Positions 1 to 11,180 of a stretch of 64,000 nt of DNA are shown piece after piece. Under the pieces are notes generated by a model. That model was given only the letters and a program-made list of their open reading frames with translations, was not told where the DNA came from and did not search any database. Made by a program: the position numbers and the translations under genes. This DNA is from Epiperipatus broadwayi (Eukaryota; Onychophora; Udeonychophora; Euonychophora; Peripatidae). Position 1 is the stretch's first letter, and each line of letters opens with the position of its first letter. Location of the stretch: assembly GCA_028023455.1 (NCBI GenBank), contig JAQFVV010006203.1:12312348-12376347 (forward strand). The letters are read 5' to 3'.

Positions 1-220
1 TCTGGGGGTTTTGTTTTACAGTCTCTTTCACCTTTGGCTCTAAGCATTATAAATCTTGTCAGCTTTGAAACCCTATTCTTCAGGACATTATCTCTCATCT
101 CTTGAAACCTTGTTCACTTTCTCATATTAGAAGTATATGGTTTTCTCCTATTAAATACATAAGTATCTTGTTTTCTCCTCGTCTCTCGAAACCTTGTTCC
201 TCAAAACCTTGTTTGCTTTC

Positions 221-1909
221 TCATATTAGAAGTATATGGTTTTCTCCTACTAAAGACATAAGTATCTTGTTTTCTCCTCTTCCTTTTCCACCCTGTCTTT
301 TCCATTTGGGTCTGTCAATATATGGGCTACTCTCACAATCAAAAATCACTCCATCCCCCCAGTCCTTGATCTCAGACTTAGCTCTACTATCTTCTTCCAC
401 TGGATCAAACTTATTCATTTTGGAAATTTCTGAGAAAGGTCTGTCTTCTAAAACATTCCTATCCATGTAAGTTTTGGTAACTTCAATTGCCTTTATTTTT
501 GGTACTTCTGGGGAAGATTTTGGCTTAATTTCTTCAATAAAATTAACATGTTTAGATAAGGTTGAAAGAAGATTTACTTTGTATTCTTCCTCATTTACTT
601 CCATATTTATAGAGTCCCCAATGTTCTGAAGTATCTTTTGTTGTTCAAAAGATCCCTGCATAATTTCTACATAAGGTTTCATTCCTTCCATGTTTTTGAT
701 ATCAATTTCAGTCTCTGAATAGATTTTTGAATCTTCTGATATCTCCATATTGATATTACAATTATCAATATTCACAGCATCAATTTTAGACTTTTCCATT
801 ATCTCACCATTGATTTTAGACTCTTTTACAATTTTTACATCAATTTCAGATTTTATTAAATCAGGTTGCAAATCATCCGCTGTCTTTGCATCCATTTTAA
901 ACTCTTCTATAGTTTCTTCATCAAGTCCTAACTCCTCCTCAGTTTTTGTACCAATTTTAGACTTATCAATCTCTACAACTATTTTGGAGTCTTCTATTAT
1001 CTCCACATCCATTTCCCATTCTTTTACTGTGCTGGATATTACATTGGTCTGGCTTCTGTATTTACTGCTTCTTTTGCACTTTTAGATATATATTCCACAA
1101 TTAGCAGTTTTCCTGAAGGTGGATTGACAATTTTAATATCACCCTTTGTAATTTCAATTTCTCCTTTTTTATAATCTCAAATTTTGCTTTATCAGTAATA
1201 GGATTTTCAACTTGTGATTCTTTTGAAATATCTTTGATTGGAACTTCTAAAGTTTCTTCAACTTGCTTTAATTCAAGGATATCGTCTGACTCCCTTTCTA
1301 TTTCAACATGCCCCTCCACTAAACTAGTTTTTTCCATTATTTCCAACATCTCTTTTTGAATACTACTTGCAACATTTCTTCTACAACCCCTGAATCAATT
1401 CTTTGCTCTTTCAATCTTATATCAAAAGGAGATTCTGCTATTTCTTCTTCCTCTGTATCCACATCCTCATGGTTATTCTCCTTGCTCTCAGTTTCTCTAC
1501 CTATCTCTACAACTTCTTCAACCATTCTTTCCTTAGTTGCTCTTAGCTCAACCTCTTCTGGGTACCATATTACATCTTTGACTTTCTCAGTAACCCTATC
1601 CTCTTCTCTAGCTTTTGATAATTTCTCCTGTTCCTGCTTGGCTACCTTGTCCTTGACTTCTTCCTTCATCTTCTGGTCTCTTCCTCCCATACTCCTCTGT
1701 ATGTCATATAATATATCTCTTTCCTTCTCCTTTTTTTTGCTCTTCTTCCTTGCTGCTTCCCTTTCTTTCTTTTCTGCTTCCCTTTCCTTCTTTTCTGCTT
1801 CCCTTTCTTTTTTTTCTTGTGCCAACAGGCTGAATATGGCTGCTAATAATCCCTTCTCTTTGGGACTGAAATCCATTTTAGATAAATTTGCTATCACTCT
1901 GTTCCTCAA
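221..1909 (-). pseudogene. Broken gag-like coiled-coil ORF of the edge LTR element
   Basis: Three consecutive minus-strand open pieces (1909-1337, 1349-1101, 1012-221) read as one decayed gene. The first two overlap by 13 bases in different frames, which points to a frameshift. The first piece has an SKMDFSPKE N-terminal signature and then four near-identical seven-residue KEREAEK-type repeats (about residues 35-60), which should form a highly charged coiled coil. The later pieces are rich in short ESKI/EI repeats and end in a basic GGKGRGEN stretch. There is no CCHC zinc knuckle and no pol motif. The position just downstream of a primer-binding-like site is the gag position. It resembles the intact ORFs of the two complete elements in layout and composition but is longer and diverged. 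Function as an RNA-packaging structural protein is inferred from position only. Confidence 0.5.
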
Positions 1910-2342
1910 ACTTTAATTTATTCTCAACAGCGTATTGCCATCCTCCCCAACAAAAAGACCGTCCATGGATTCTGCCCTACCACTAGTAACTACTTAGAAC
2001 TGAACCAAGCCCTTAATTTATCTAACATATAAGATTAAAGCAACAACCAAAAAAAAAATTAACTAATAATAATAAAATTGTTATTACCCATGCTTGTCTT
2101 CCACTGTGTTTTCTTTCCACCACTGCAGAGCTGCCATCACTATTTTTTTAACTATGATTGCTTTTTTTAAACTTCATTTCCCTTTTAAGTACATGTATAT
2201 ATATATATAGAACAATCCTGCTGATCGTTTGTTTATTCACTGTATCTAGTACAATTGAATCACCAACCAAACCCCCCAACAGTGAGTTCTTTCAATTCTC
2301 TCACCCTGACAACAAATTTATATGAGGAACTCTCAGCTATTT

Positions 2343-2360
2343 AAGAGACCCCGGGCGCCA
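2343..2360 (-). other. Candidate primer binding site
   Basis: Read on the minus strand this begins TGGCGCCCGGGGTCTC, two bases inside a possible LTR end (...GGCA). TGGCGCCC is the usual start of primer binding sites complementary to tRNA-Lys 3' ends; the match weakens after the first eight bases. The distance to the gag-like start at 1909 is similar to that in the intact elements. Confidence 0.45.
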
Positions 2361-2362
2361 GT

Positions 2363-5300
2363 TGCCAGTGGATGAGATGCCCATATATATATATAAATGG
2401 TATTGAACCTCACAATATACATTGTAGATTATATAACAAAAATTTTAAAACTTTCTTGCTCTCTTTTTTTTTTTTTAAACTTTTATCAGCCAATGTGTTT
2501 ACATTCCAACTCTAATGAATTTGATTTGAGAAATTGTGTTATACAACATATAACAGACTAGAAATTTACTTTTCTCACATACATATATAACTGTGTATAA
2601 AATTAGAACAATCTTAGCCCTTGCTTTTAATTACAAGTAACCGCTCTTTTGTGATAAAAAAAAATTACTATTGACACACACACATATATAAAATTTATTT
2701 CAAAATGTTTCCACTTGTGTATAAAATTTGAAATCAATCTCAGTCATTGTTTTCAATCATAATTGAATGCCCTTTTGTGACAAACAAAAAATATTTACCA
2801 TCAACACGCGTATATATGTATAAAACATTAAAAAAAAAAGATTTTTTCTATTTAGCTATTGCTTTTAATTATAATTTAAAATCTATTCTCAACACGCATA
2901 TATACATAAACACTTCAAAATTATTCTCTTTCTATTTAACCATTGTTTTTAATTACACTTGAAAATTCATTATCGATATGCGTATACACAACTTAAAATC
3001 TATTCTCGACATGTATATATGTATAAAATATTTTTTAAAAAAAAGATTCCCTTCTTATTTAGCTCCGGCTTTTAATTACAATTTAAAATCTCTTCTCGAC
3101 ATGCGTATATATATAAATATGTCAAAATATTCCCTTCCTATTTAGCTACGCTTTTAATTACAATTGAAAAAAAAGTTATTATCAATATGCACATATAAAA
3201 TAATCTAAAAAAAATCTTTCATGCTATCTATCGATTTATGTTTAGTAATCTTTTTATAAATCTTATAATCAAAACCAAAACTTTCTTTTCAATCGCATAT
3301 ATATAATTGACAAAATGCGAAATTAATTGAAGCAGTATTACTGATTTTAACATTTGCATTTAGAAATCTTTTTACGAATTCCATAATCTAAACGAAATTT
3401 TACTTTTTCACTCACATATATATAAAATTGATAAAATGTGAAATTAATTGCCACTGCCTGTAAATAATAACCAATCAAAAAATCAAAAAATACAAAAAAA
3501 AATAATCAAACGCTTCTCTGAGACCAAATAAAATTTTCACTACCGATACGCATATTATAAATATATATAATTCTACATATATCATAAATATAAAATTAAT
3601 TCGACAAAATTTCCTTCATATTAAAATACTATTCAGAGTAGCGAAGAGATAACTGTATCTCACGCTCAAGTGTCTACACGCAGATAGAGAAAAACTATAT
3701 ATATATAAAATTGAACTTTCAACATAAATCTATATGATTTGTGCGTTCGTATCCGTGAAAAAATTTACATATCTATCTCTTTATTTTCTCCCTCTTCCCT
3801 CAACACGCATTTAGTTCAGGGCGTGGAGAAAATTAACGAAACTCTACATTTGGCATTCATACTCGGAAAAATTAATTACATATATATAATAAGTGATATG
3901 GAAACACACCTATGTTAACATCCCCACTCAGGTATGCAGGTTTATATTCGAAAGCCTCAGTTGGTGCGACATTCCTGGAAAAAAAAATACTATGTAACAG
4001 TCATATTTGAACATTCATACAACAAAATCCAGAGTTTTGGTAAATTATACCAAGGCTGATCTAGATGTGGGTTTGAGACCAAATCCGACCGCACCTCAGC
4101 TCCTTCACCAACCCTCCCTGGTCACACTCATAATCTCTTAAGAGACTCGAGGATAATTAACTAAATGCTTTATAGCGTAACCAAACACACTCACACAACT
4201 TATGGCTGATTATCCAATGTATATATTAATAATTATGGATGGTGATTTAATATAAATAAAGTGAATAATACTACAGACTTTAATATGTTTTAAAATTATT
4301 TAATACTGACAAATTACAAACAATAACAATTAAATATACTGCATCTTCCACTCGCAGGTGGGATGGTGAAAATATGAATTACACGCTCTGTAATCAATTG
4401 TACTTAACGATCATCATTTATTATATCGTTTATATATTAAAATTATTTTCATGTCTACACTGATGCCTAAATTATGCGCTGTCATTCCTACTAGTATGTT
4501 AAGGGTTAAATTTTAAGAAAGTGGCAACTTTATACAATGTGTACTTAAATTTATTATTACATGATGAGCAGTCAATGTGCTCTTTATGTAGATATTATTA
4601 GACAAACTAGATCGGAGGTTCAGATCAATGCCGAACAATTAATATAACAGCAGATGAACTGGCGTTTTGTAGCATAGCTTCTGAGGCTATGGTGCTATGC
4701 AAATTACAGAGATGCGGCTTGAATGTGCCTTTACTCATGAGATTCAGTAACGTTTACTCGGTTCTCAGATACCGGTCACTTGCTATATGTGAACATTTAG
4801 TTCGGATGATCGAACAGCCTTAATATACGATGCTGGATTCCAGTGTTCCAGTTCTGAAGGAGGTAATGGGAATGACCCTTAAAATCATTATCCCATTCAA
4901 GAGAGCGGGCTGTCCGAACTAGGGATGATCAGATAGTCCTTAAAACCTAATCTTATCTTAATAATTATATGATAGCAAGGCGGAATGCACCCCAGTGCTT
5001 TGTAAAAACTCATTCCCAATGCTTTCTAAATATTAATTATAACAACTAGTAAAGTGCAAAATCTATAGTTTCTTCTGCAAAACTACCCTATGCCAGTTAG
5101 TTAAATAAACACTGAAATTGTGCTAAAGAGGACTTTATTCAAATGATCTAGTTTATTAATTAACTACATATTCTATGAAAATACATTAATGGGGTCTAAA
5201 GCATATCTGGGACTTAAACTTGGCTAAGTACTGAATATGCCTTAAATTATCACTCTCTCATATTTAACTAAATATACCTTTTAATAAGCAACATATATGC

Positions 5301-5478
5301 AATATTGAGCTAAACATAGCAGCTCAATTAATAGATCAATAGGTTTCAGACCAGAGATCTATAAATATGCCAAACAGCATACATTAATTTACTTGAAAAC
5401 AAAAACGTCTATTTATGTTTATAATAATTAATAATCTCTGCTCCGAAGGCATAGAATAAATCAATAAATGCATTTTAA
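2363..5478 (-). repeat. Probable LTR of the edge element (outer end uncertain)
   Basis: Starts TGCCAGTGG right after the candidate primer binding site. A plausible outer end is ...TTAACA at 5478, followed by an (AT)n run, because the other elements here also end in CA next to ATAT. The partner LTR is outside the window, so neither end can be proven. There is no coding capacity; 2630-3220 carries degenerate tandem repeats. Confidence 0.3.
2630..3460. repeat. Degenerate tandem repeats of about 90-120 bases
   Basis: The same blocks recur in order about five times: TTTTAATTACAATT, then TCGACATGCGTATATAT, then TTCCCTTCTTATTTAGCT-like. Spacing is roughly 90-110 bases with small indels. A second pair follows at about 3230-3330 and 3350-3450, sharing ATAAAATGTGAAATTAATTG. 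Divergence is high, so the array is old. It may be part of an LTR. Confidence 0.6.
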
Positions 5479-5506
5479 CAATATATATATATATATATAT
5501 ATATAT
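5479..5506. repeat. (AT)n microsatellite
   Basis: An uninterrupted run of about 14 AT units. It may mark the insertion target next to the preceding LTR. Confidence 0.9.
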
Positions 5507-5519
5507 GCAAAAGTATAGA

Positions 5520-6801
5520 CGTAAATAGAGAAAAAAAATAAGGCAATAATAGTCTTTATAAGTTGAATTTAAAAAGATTTAAGAATTTGAGATCAGGCAA
5601 GAGTTACATTTTAACTTTTAAAGTATTTTAAAATTTACAGATTGAAATACCTTTATTTAATACTGTTTAAGTAATTTAAAAGAGAATACACTTATTTAAC
5701 ATAGTTGAATTACTTTGCGAGATTTGAGTTTAAGAGTTTGTGCACATTATTTATATTATATATCTAGCTTTAGGAAAGATTTAGAAAATTGCAATAGTTT
5801 TAGATTTAGCTTGGTTGAGAAGTTGTTACTGGTTATTTACTTTGAAGGCTTGCAGCTTGACAGTATGAAACACACATGCATGGCTGATTTATCTGAGCTG
5901 GTTCATCTATCGGCTATTCTTTCAGGTAAGCTGTGGTTTTTGGGTCTTCGGTCTCCATAAATGATTCTAGCTGTCATGGAGGCAGCAATAGCATTTTTCT
6001 AGCCACTTATCTGCATGATTAAAACTGGGCAAACTGCCTGGGTATAAGTTGACACATGAGTAAAGCAAAATGGATGATGATTTCTTTTCAAACTGGCCTT
6101 TTTTATATTTCTTTTACCCCCCCCCTCTTACAGCTCATTCATAATCTTTATTTTTAGACTTTAAAATTTAAGAAGTATTAATTTCATCAACTTCAAATGA
6201 ATCGGTTATATTGATTTCAGGCTTAATGCTTACTAATTGTTCCTTTTTATTTCTCAAGCTTCAAGTTCAGCTGGATTTTATTGCAGGTTTAATTGTCCAA
6301 TTTTTATTCTATAAGAATCATAAAGTCTGGATTTATGCAGGTGGTATCTCATAAGATTTATAAAGTTTTTTTTTTCTTTAAACATTGAATTTTTTTTTCT
6401 TTTCTTGAAAGAGATTTAAGCTGCAAACATTTTAACACACATCTGAGAAACTTTCATTTGTCTTTAATTACTATACGTGATTAAGTAATTTATTAATTGG
6501 ATAACTTCAAAGACGGTTTGAAATGATTTAGAGAACTCTGTTCTTATATAAATACAATTTCCACAGCTTAAAACCAATTTAGTAATTTAAAATCATAAAC
6601 AAATATTTATGAAATTTTAAAGGTGTGTACATTATATAATAATAATATCAATCAGATGTGAATATACAATTTTTAGCAAATAAAAATATTACAAAATGTG
6701 TATACAATCATAACAGAAGTGTGTGCATATACAATTGCACACACATACATCTAAATATACATTTTTATATATGTTAAATTCCCAAGTATATCTCTATATA
6801 T
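5520..6801. other. AT-rich spacer, no gene recognised
   Basis: An open stretch of 81 codons at 5715-5960 (plus strand) has no recognisable domain. It contains a good donor-like TTTCAG|GTAAGC at about 5920, but no convincing acceptor lies upstream, so I do not call an exon. The rest holds homopolymer runs and short CA/TA repeats. Confidence 0.4.
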
Positions 6802-8536
6802 TGAACCATGTTCATATATGTGTGCATTTGAAACACCGGCCTCTTAGGCAGAGAAGAACATACTCGGAGAGTATGCCCAAACGATAATTATAAAGTATAT
6901 AACTAGCGTTACATTTCCAGGACATAGCTTCTTCTCGGCTGTTGAGTTCAACACCAAGTTCAAAGCACTTTTTCTTGTTTGTATATAAACACGGGTGCCA
7001 GCTGCTTATTCTAAAAGAATACTAAAAGAATAGACAACGCACTTTGAACAGTGTCCACTAACTCAACGCCTAAATCCACGACTAGCTCAGTTGTTTGTAA
7101 TCACTAATAGATTATACTTAATTAGTGGTTAAAAGACTTGATAAAAGGGAATTGATAAAAAGAATTGACCGACAAATAAAGTTTAATTTGAAAGATAATT
7201 TATTAACTAACATTTATTTACTAAATTTAAACATTTTATACTTCTAATAAAACACACGCATATTTTAAATTAACATTCTAAATAGTTTAAATATTCTTGA
7301 ATATTTTCATAACAGAACACTGGGAATTTATCTACTTTGACTAATAATATTGATATAAGGATCACGCACATATTAACTCATGCACACACATAATAATGAT
7401 AATAAAGGACTACATAGCATTTGAAATTTAATCACACACATCAATAGTTCATTTATGTATGATATAGAGTTCATATAATTAGACTCTTGAAAGATTCGTA
7501 TGAATTAATGCAATGCAATGGCTATTACAGTATAAACGAAAATAAGCAAATGTTTTACCTAGGATTTTGAACGTAGATTTAACACTTTGTTTTCTTCTTG
7601 TTTGTTGTTTCTTCCAGTATGAATGCTTCCAGCCGGCTGGGATGTTTCCTTGATGAGTTTCCTTATTATTCACGATTATTACTATTGGAGACAATTAGAT
7701 ACTGACGGAGATTTTCTAAGTTATTACGTTGACATTATTTCACGGGCAGATCTTGCTGTTTTCATCGGACTTTTTAGGCTGTGGAGAGGCGTGAATTCCC
7801 AAAATCTTCTCAGCACTGCATTTTGTTTCTGGGTATAATTAACTCAACTGATTCAATTAATTTGTGAACTGCACTCACTCAATTAATTTGTGAACTGACC
7901 AACTGTCCGATAAAAAAAGTCTATTTATACCTGCGACGTGTTGTCATTGTAATATCTCCTTCAAAGATCTGTTGTCAAAATTCCAGTGATAATCATTTGA
8001 TAAACGTGTTTTGGAAGATTGCTTAATTAGTAATAGCCATGCAAAACATGTTGTTTTATATTAATTAATATCTAATAGCCATTGCCATGTTTTTTAATGA
8101 TAATCTTCTTTAACTTTCATTTATTTATAATAACATTTATTCTATTGTTGACAATCACACATATATACACAAATATATTAGTTTTAACATTATTTTTTTC
8201 TTTAATTAAACTTGAATGAAAAGAGATTTGTATGTTTTAACTTTTTAAATTATATTTTTACGAATACTAATAAAAAAAAGCTCTTTATTTCCTTTTGTAA
8301 ACCTTTAGTTTCATTTCTCAAACCAAGACTCCCCCTCCCCCCTTTTGATTAATCAATTGTAGCTTTTTATTTCAAAACTAACGCTAGAAAACTATTTGAT
8401 TCTTATCTTTTTCGAAAACAAACTGCAATAAACTCTTCAACATTTAATTTTATGTTTTTTACTTTTATGAACGAAAGATTATTTTAATAATATAATTTTA
8501 GATAAAGTTATATGTGCCTATATCAATATAGGTACA
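6802..8536 (-). repeat. 3' LTR of copy 1 (1,735 bases)
   Basis: Aligns by eye along its whole length with 11181-13715 once the piggyBac-like insertion is removed, with scattered substitutions. In its own orientation it runs TGTACC... to ...GTTCA. A small inverted repeat, CCTATAT-TG-ATATAGG, sits three bases inside its outer end. Short open frames in it (for example 7623-7838) are disrupted in the copy 2 LTRs and are not taken as genes. Confidence 0.9.
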
Positions 8537-8560
8537 TTACACCGCTCCTCCTTTTTGAGA
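8537..8560 (-). other. Polypurine tract of copy 1
   Basis: Read on the minus strand the bases abutting the LTR contain AAAAAGGAGGAGCGG. This is the expected plus-strand priming site at the 3' end of the internal region, and it is conserved at 25786-25808 in copy 2. Confidence 0.7.
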
Positions 8561-8796
8561 GTAAAATGCGTCATTTTTGACCATTTTATCTCTGTCAACA
8601 TTTAATATTAATTTATTATTCCTTCTAAGTTTGCCCTTTTTTATATCTTTTTCTTTTCCATGCTAAGGGCAATCTCCAATTATGCTTTTCTTCTTTCTAT
8701 GCTGGTAACATTGCTTACAATATTCGTCCTGGATAGTGACCATGAGGACAAACTAAATTTGTGGCACAGGGATCTTTTATAAATGAAGCTTCGGCT

Positions 8797-8985
8797 GCCG
8801 ATTCTCTTGATCAGACTTTGACTAAGAAAAGGTGGCTGCAAATGGCAGGAATTTCAACTGTCCATTTCCGACTTACGCCCTGGAAAATGATTGCTGATTC
8901 TCTTGATCGGACTTTGACTAAGCAGCTGCAATGGCAGGAATTTTCAACTGTCCATTTCCGACTTACGCTTTGGAAAACGAGGTAC
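8797..8985. repeat. Two tandem 96-base units in the internal region
   Basis: Units start at about 8797 and 8893 with (G/T)CCGATTCTCTTGATC-like sequence and end near ACTTACGC(C/T)(C/T)TGGAAAA. The same pair with the same 96-base period is in copy 2 (26045 and 26141), so the duplication predates both insertions. The period is a multiple of three and a plus-strand frame stays open through it (8761-9015), but that is antisense to the element and is probably not coding. Confidence 0.8.
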
Positions 8986-9179
8986 AAGATATGGGGATTC
9001 TTCCCTGAAAAGTGACTTATGACTTACTCTGGTTGTTGCCAGTGCACTTTTTTAAAAGAGGAATGATCCCGGCCAATCCATTGCGGGTACTAGAACCTAT
9101 CCAGTCGAGAGCTTTAAAGTTAATCCTTATCTAACTTATTTCAATACTACCCTCATCCCTTTAGATTCGAACCCTTATA

Positions 9180-9720
9180 CACTCCTAATACAACTTAGAT
9201 TGACTTTCATTTATATTATTTTTAAATTCATTACGAACATTATTTAAATATTTAGTTTTACGATACTTATTTTAAACCCATACGAACATTATCCATATTT
9301 ATTTATGCTACAATATTATTTTGAAACTATCATGGACACATATTTATTTATATTACAATATTACTTTAACCCATTACTTTAACTTACATATTATTGTGCG
9401 TATATTCAAAAACTATCTTATTTTACTGCTCTTTATTATTATACAAAGATTTTATTGGACTTGATTACTTTAAACCATTTATTTACTTCCTTTTATTAAC
9501 TTACGTATTCAAAACTATTTTATTTTAATGTTCATGTACTCAGAAAAAAAAACTGTTTTACTTTATTATGATTCATTATCATATAAATATCTATTTGACT
9601 AACTTAATTTTATTCTAGAAATTCCATTATCTTTTCATTTATTTAAACCTACAACTTTACTTTTACATCATTAACTTGACCCATTTATTTAACTTGATTT
9701 TATTGATTGATTTTCTTTTT
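9180..9720. repeat. Degenerate AT-rich tandem repeats, 3' non-coding part of copy 1
   Basis: Blocks such as ACATATTTATTTATATTACA and CCATTACTTTAACTTACATA recur several times at about 60-80 base spacing. Similar but rearranged blocks lie at 26420-26800 in copy 2. No ORF. Confidence 0.5.
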
Positions 9721-10000
9721 TTTATTTGAGCTGTTTGTTTACGAGCATTTCTTCTTAATTAATATGTGCGTGGAGAAAAAAAAATCTTTTATTTTGCGAA
9801 GCCTACATTATTATTATTACTTGCAACATTTCATTTATTATTATTCATTCATTTTTAAATTTATTGTCTTAAGTTTTAAATAGAAGTTTCAGATTTAATT
9901 TATTAGATTTATTTACTTTAGACTAATCATATTCATGCTCATTGTCCATTTCCGGTCCTTTTTGTTTATTTCCTTTACTATTCCGCCCATTTACTAACTT

Positions 10001-10837
10001 TTAAACTATGTCAGGTGGTTCCTTTTTTCTTTCTACTAATTTTATAATATAAATCATACTCCATATTCTCACTTCTATTTCTTGATTAAAATCTATTTTA
10101 TCTCTTTCTCTTACTGTTCTATTTTCTGCCTTGTAAATTAGAAAACTTTTAAGCTTTACAGACCTCCATATTTTTCCTAACCGTGAATATTTTTTCTTAC
10201 ACTTTCTCTTTGTTTTAAATCTACGTCTACAGCGAATGCGAATATTTACTTTAAACCTTTTATTTTTAATTCTTTGTAAAAACTCTTTTACATTATTGTC
10301 TACCTTTTGCTCTACATAAGTTTCTACTTCATCTGTCACAACGCTATCTGATTCTAATTCAATTTCTACCTCTTTCGTAACCTCAACTTTTTTACTTTCT
10401 TTAACTAAATCTACTTCTACAATCTCTTGATTTTTCTCTATCTTTCCTGTAATTTCATATCTTATCTCCCTTACTTCTGCTCTGAGTTCTTTAATTTCTG
10501 TTTTAACCTGACTAATTTCTTCCTTCAATTCTGCTTTGAGTTCTTCTTTGAGCTCTTGTTGGCTTTGCTCAAATTTCTGACACAATTTTTGTTGACTTTG
10601 TTTAATTTCTTGATGCATTACTTTTATCAATTCAGCTTTGAATTCAGCTTTAAGCTCCTGTTGGCATTGTTCAAATTTCTGACACAATTCTTCTTTAAAC
10701 TCTTGCATCATATTCATCATCATTTTCATCATCATTCGCATCTCAGATACTTCTTCTTTCTCTTTTTCCACTAACTGGGGATTTTTAAAATACATTGGGC
10801 TTTCTTTTGGATCCATTTTTGAAATTTTCAATTTCAA
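10001..10837 (-). CDS. Orphan gag-position coiled-coil/basic protein, copy 1 (278 aa)
   Basis: This is the only ORF of the element and is intact. Residues about 1-25 carry the SKMDPKESP signature. Residues 30-130 are a methionine-rich start (MMMKMMMNMM) followed by a long glutamate/lysine/glutamine coiled coil with a repeated QKFEQ(C/S)QQEL block. An acidic, valine-rich linker follows, then a strongly basic segment (RIRCRRRFKTKRK, about residues 198-210) suited to nucleic-acid binding, and a conserved tail ending KKEPPDI. No CCHC knuckle, protease or RT motif is present. The ATG is the first in frame, about 320 bases downstream of the primer binding site. Compared with the copy 2 protein it has about 34 extra coiled-coil residues from repeat expansion. 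A role as a packaging or assembly protein is inferred from position only. Confidence 0.7.
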   Translation of the reverse strand: MKLKISKMDPKESPMYFKNPQLVEKEKEEVSEMRMMMKMMMNMMQEFKEELCQKFEQCQQELKAEFKAELIKVMHQEIKQSQQKLCQKFEQSQQELKEELKAELKEEISQVKTEIKELRAEVREIRYEITGKIEKNQEIVEVDLVKESKKVEVTKEVEIELESDSVVTDEVETYVEQKVDNNVKEFLQRIKNKRFKVNIRIRCRRRFKTKRKCKKKYSRLGKIWRSVKLKSFLIYKAENRTVRERDKIDFNQEIEVRIWSMIYIIKLVERKKEPPDIV

Positions 10838-11160
10838 AGTACTAGCGCTTATGTTAAACTAAATTTAAATACAACTTATTTATTTATTTTTCTTACTAAG
10901 ACGGAAACTCACGCTAACTCCACCCTTTTAGTCCTTTTCACTACCCTATCTTAATGCTTTAACTCCGCCCAAAACATCTAATTGACTCTGATTTGATAGC
11001 ATAAATGTCAAAATCTCTTTTCATTTTGAAAAAAAAAATTTCGGTCAATTCTTTTTTTTTTTTTTAAATTAAAACACTTTTACATACGTAATTTAACTTT
11101 CTAGATTTTTATTTTCAATAAGAACAAAGTATTTAATTAACTGTCATTTATGACAAGTTT

Positions 11161-11178
11161 GGCCCACATTGGGTGCCA
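11161..11178 (-). other. Primer binding site, tRNA-Lys type
   Basis: The minus strand reads TGGCACCCAATGTGGGCC. It matches 15 of 18 bases of the well-known tRNA-Lys(CUU) primer site TGGCGCCCAACGTGGGGC. It lies two bases from the LTR end, the standard spacing, and this fixes the element's orientation. Confidence 0.8.
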
Positions 11179-11180
11179 TT

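Larger units (their letters stand above)
1..2362 (-). mobile_element. Internal region of an LTR retrotransposon, cut by the window edge
   Basis: This stretch has the same order, on the minus strand, as the two complete elements further right: a primer-binding-like site at 2343-2360, about 430 bases of leader, then a lysine/glutamate-rich gag-like reading frame broken by frameshifts. Its other LTR would lie left of base 1. The protein shares an N-terminal SKMD...PKE signature with the ORFs at 10001-10837 and 27061-27813, so I infer a related but distinct family. No protease, reverse transcriptase or integrase motif is visible in the part inside the window. A tandem duplication of about 100 bases lies at 104-281, in the 3' part of the coding stretch. 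Confidence 0.55.

Noticed and set aside
102-470. Plus-strand ORF at the window start
   Set aside because: Antisense shadow of the gag-like reading, with a tandem duplication that makes it look repetitive.
5715-5960. 81-codon ORF with a GTAAGC donor-like site
   Set aside because: No acceptor or recognisable domain; not enough for an exon call.
7081-7100. tRNA A-box-like GACTAGCTCAGTTG in the LTRs
   Set aside because: No B box or cloverleaf follows; it recurs only because the LTR is repeated.
7623-7838. Plus-strand ORF in the LTR, also present at 12758-13018
   Set aside because: It lies inside an LTR, antisense to the element, and is broken by frameshifts in both LTRs of copy 2. Its good acceptor-like TTTCTTCCAG is therefore probably coincidental.
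10427-10774. Phe/Leu-rich plus-strand ORF
   Set aside because: Antisense of the Glu/Lys coiled-coil coding stretch (GAA/AAG read backwards gives Phe/Leu).
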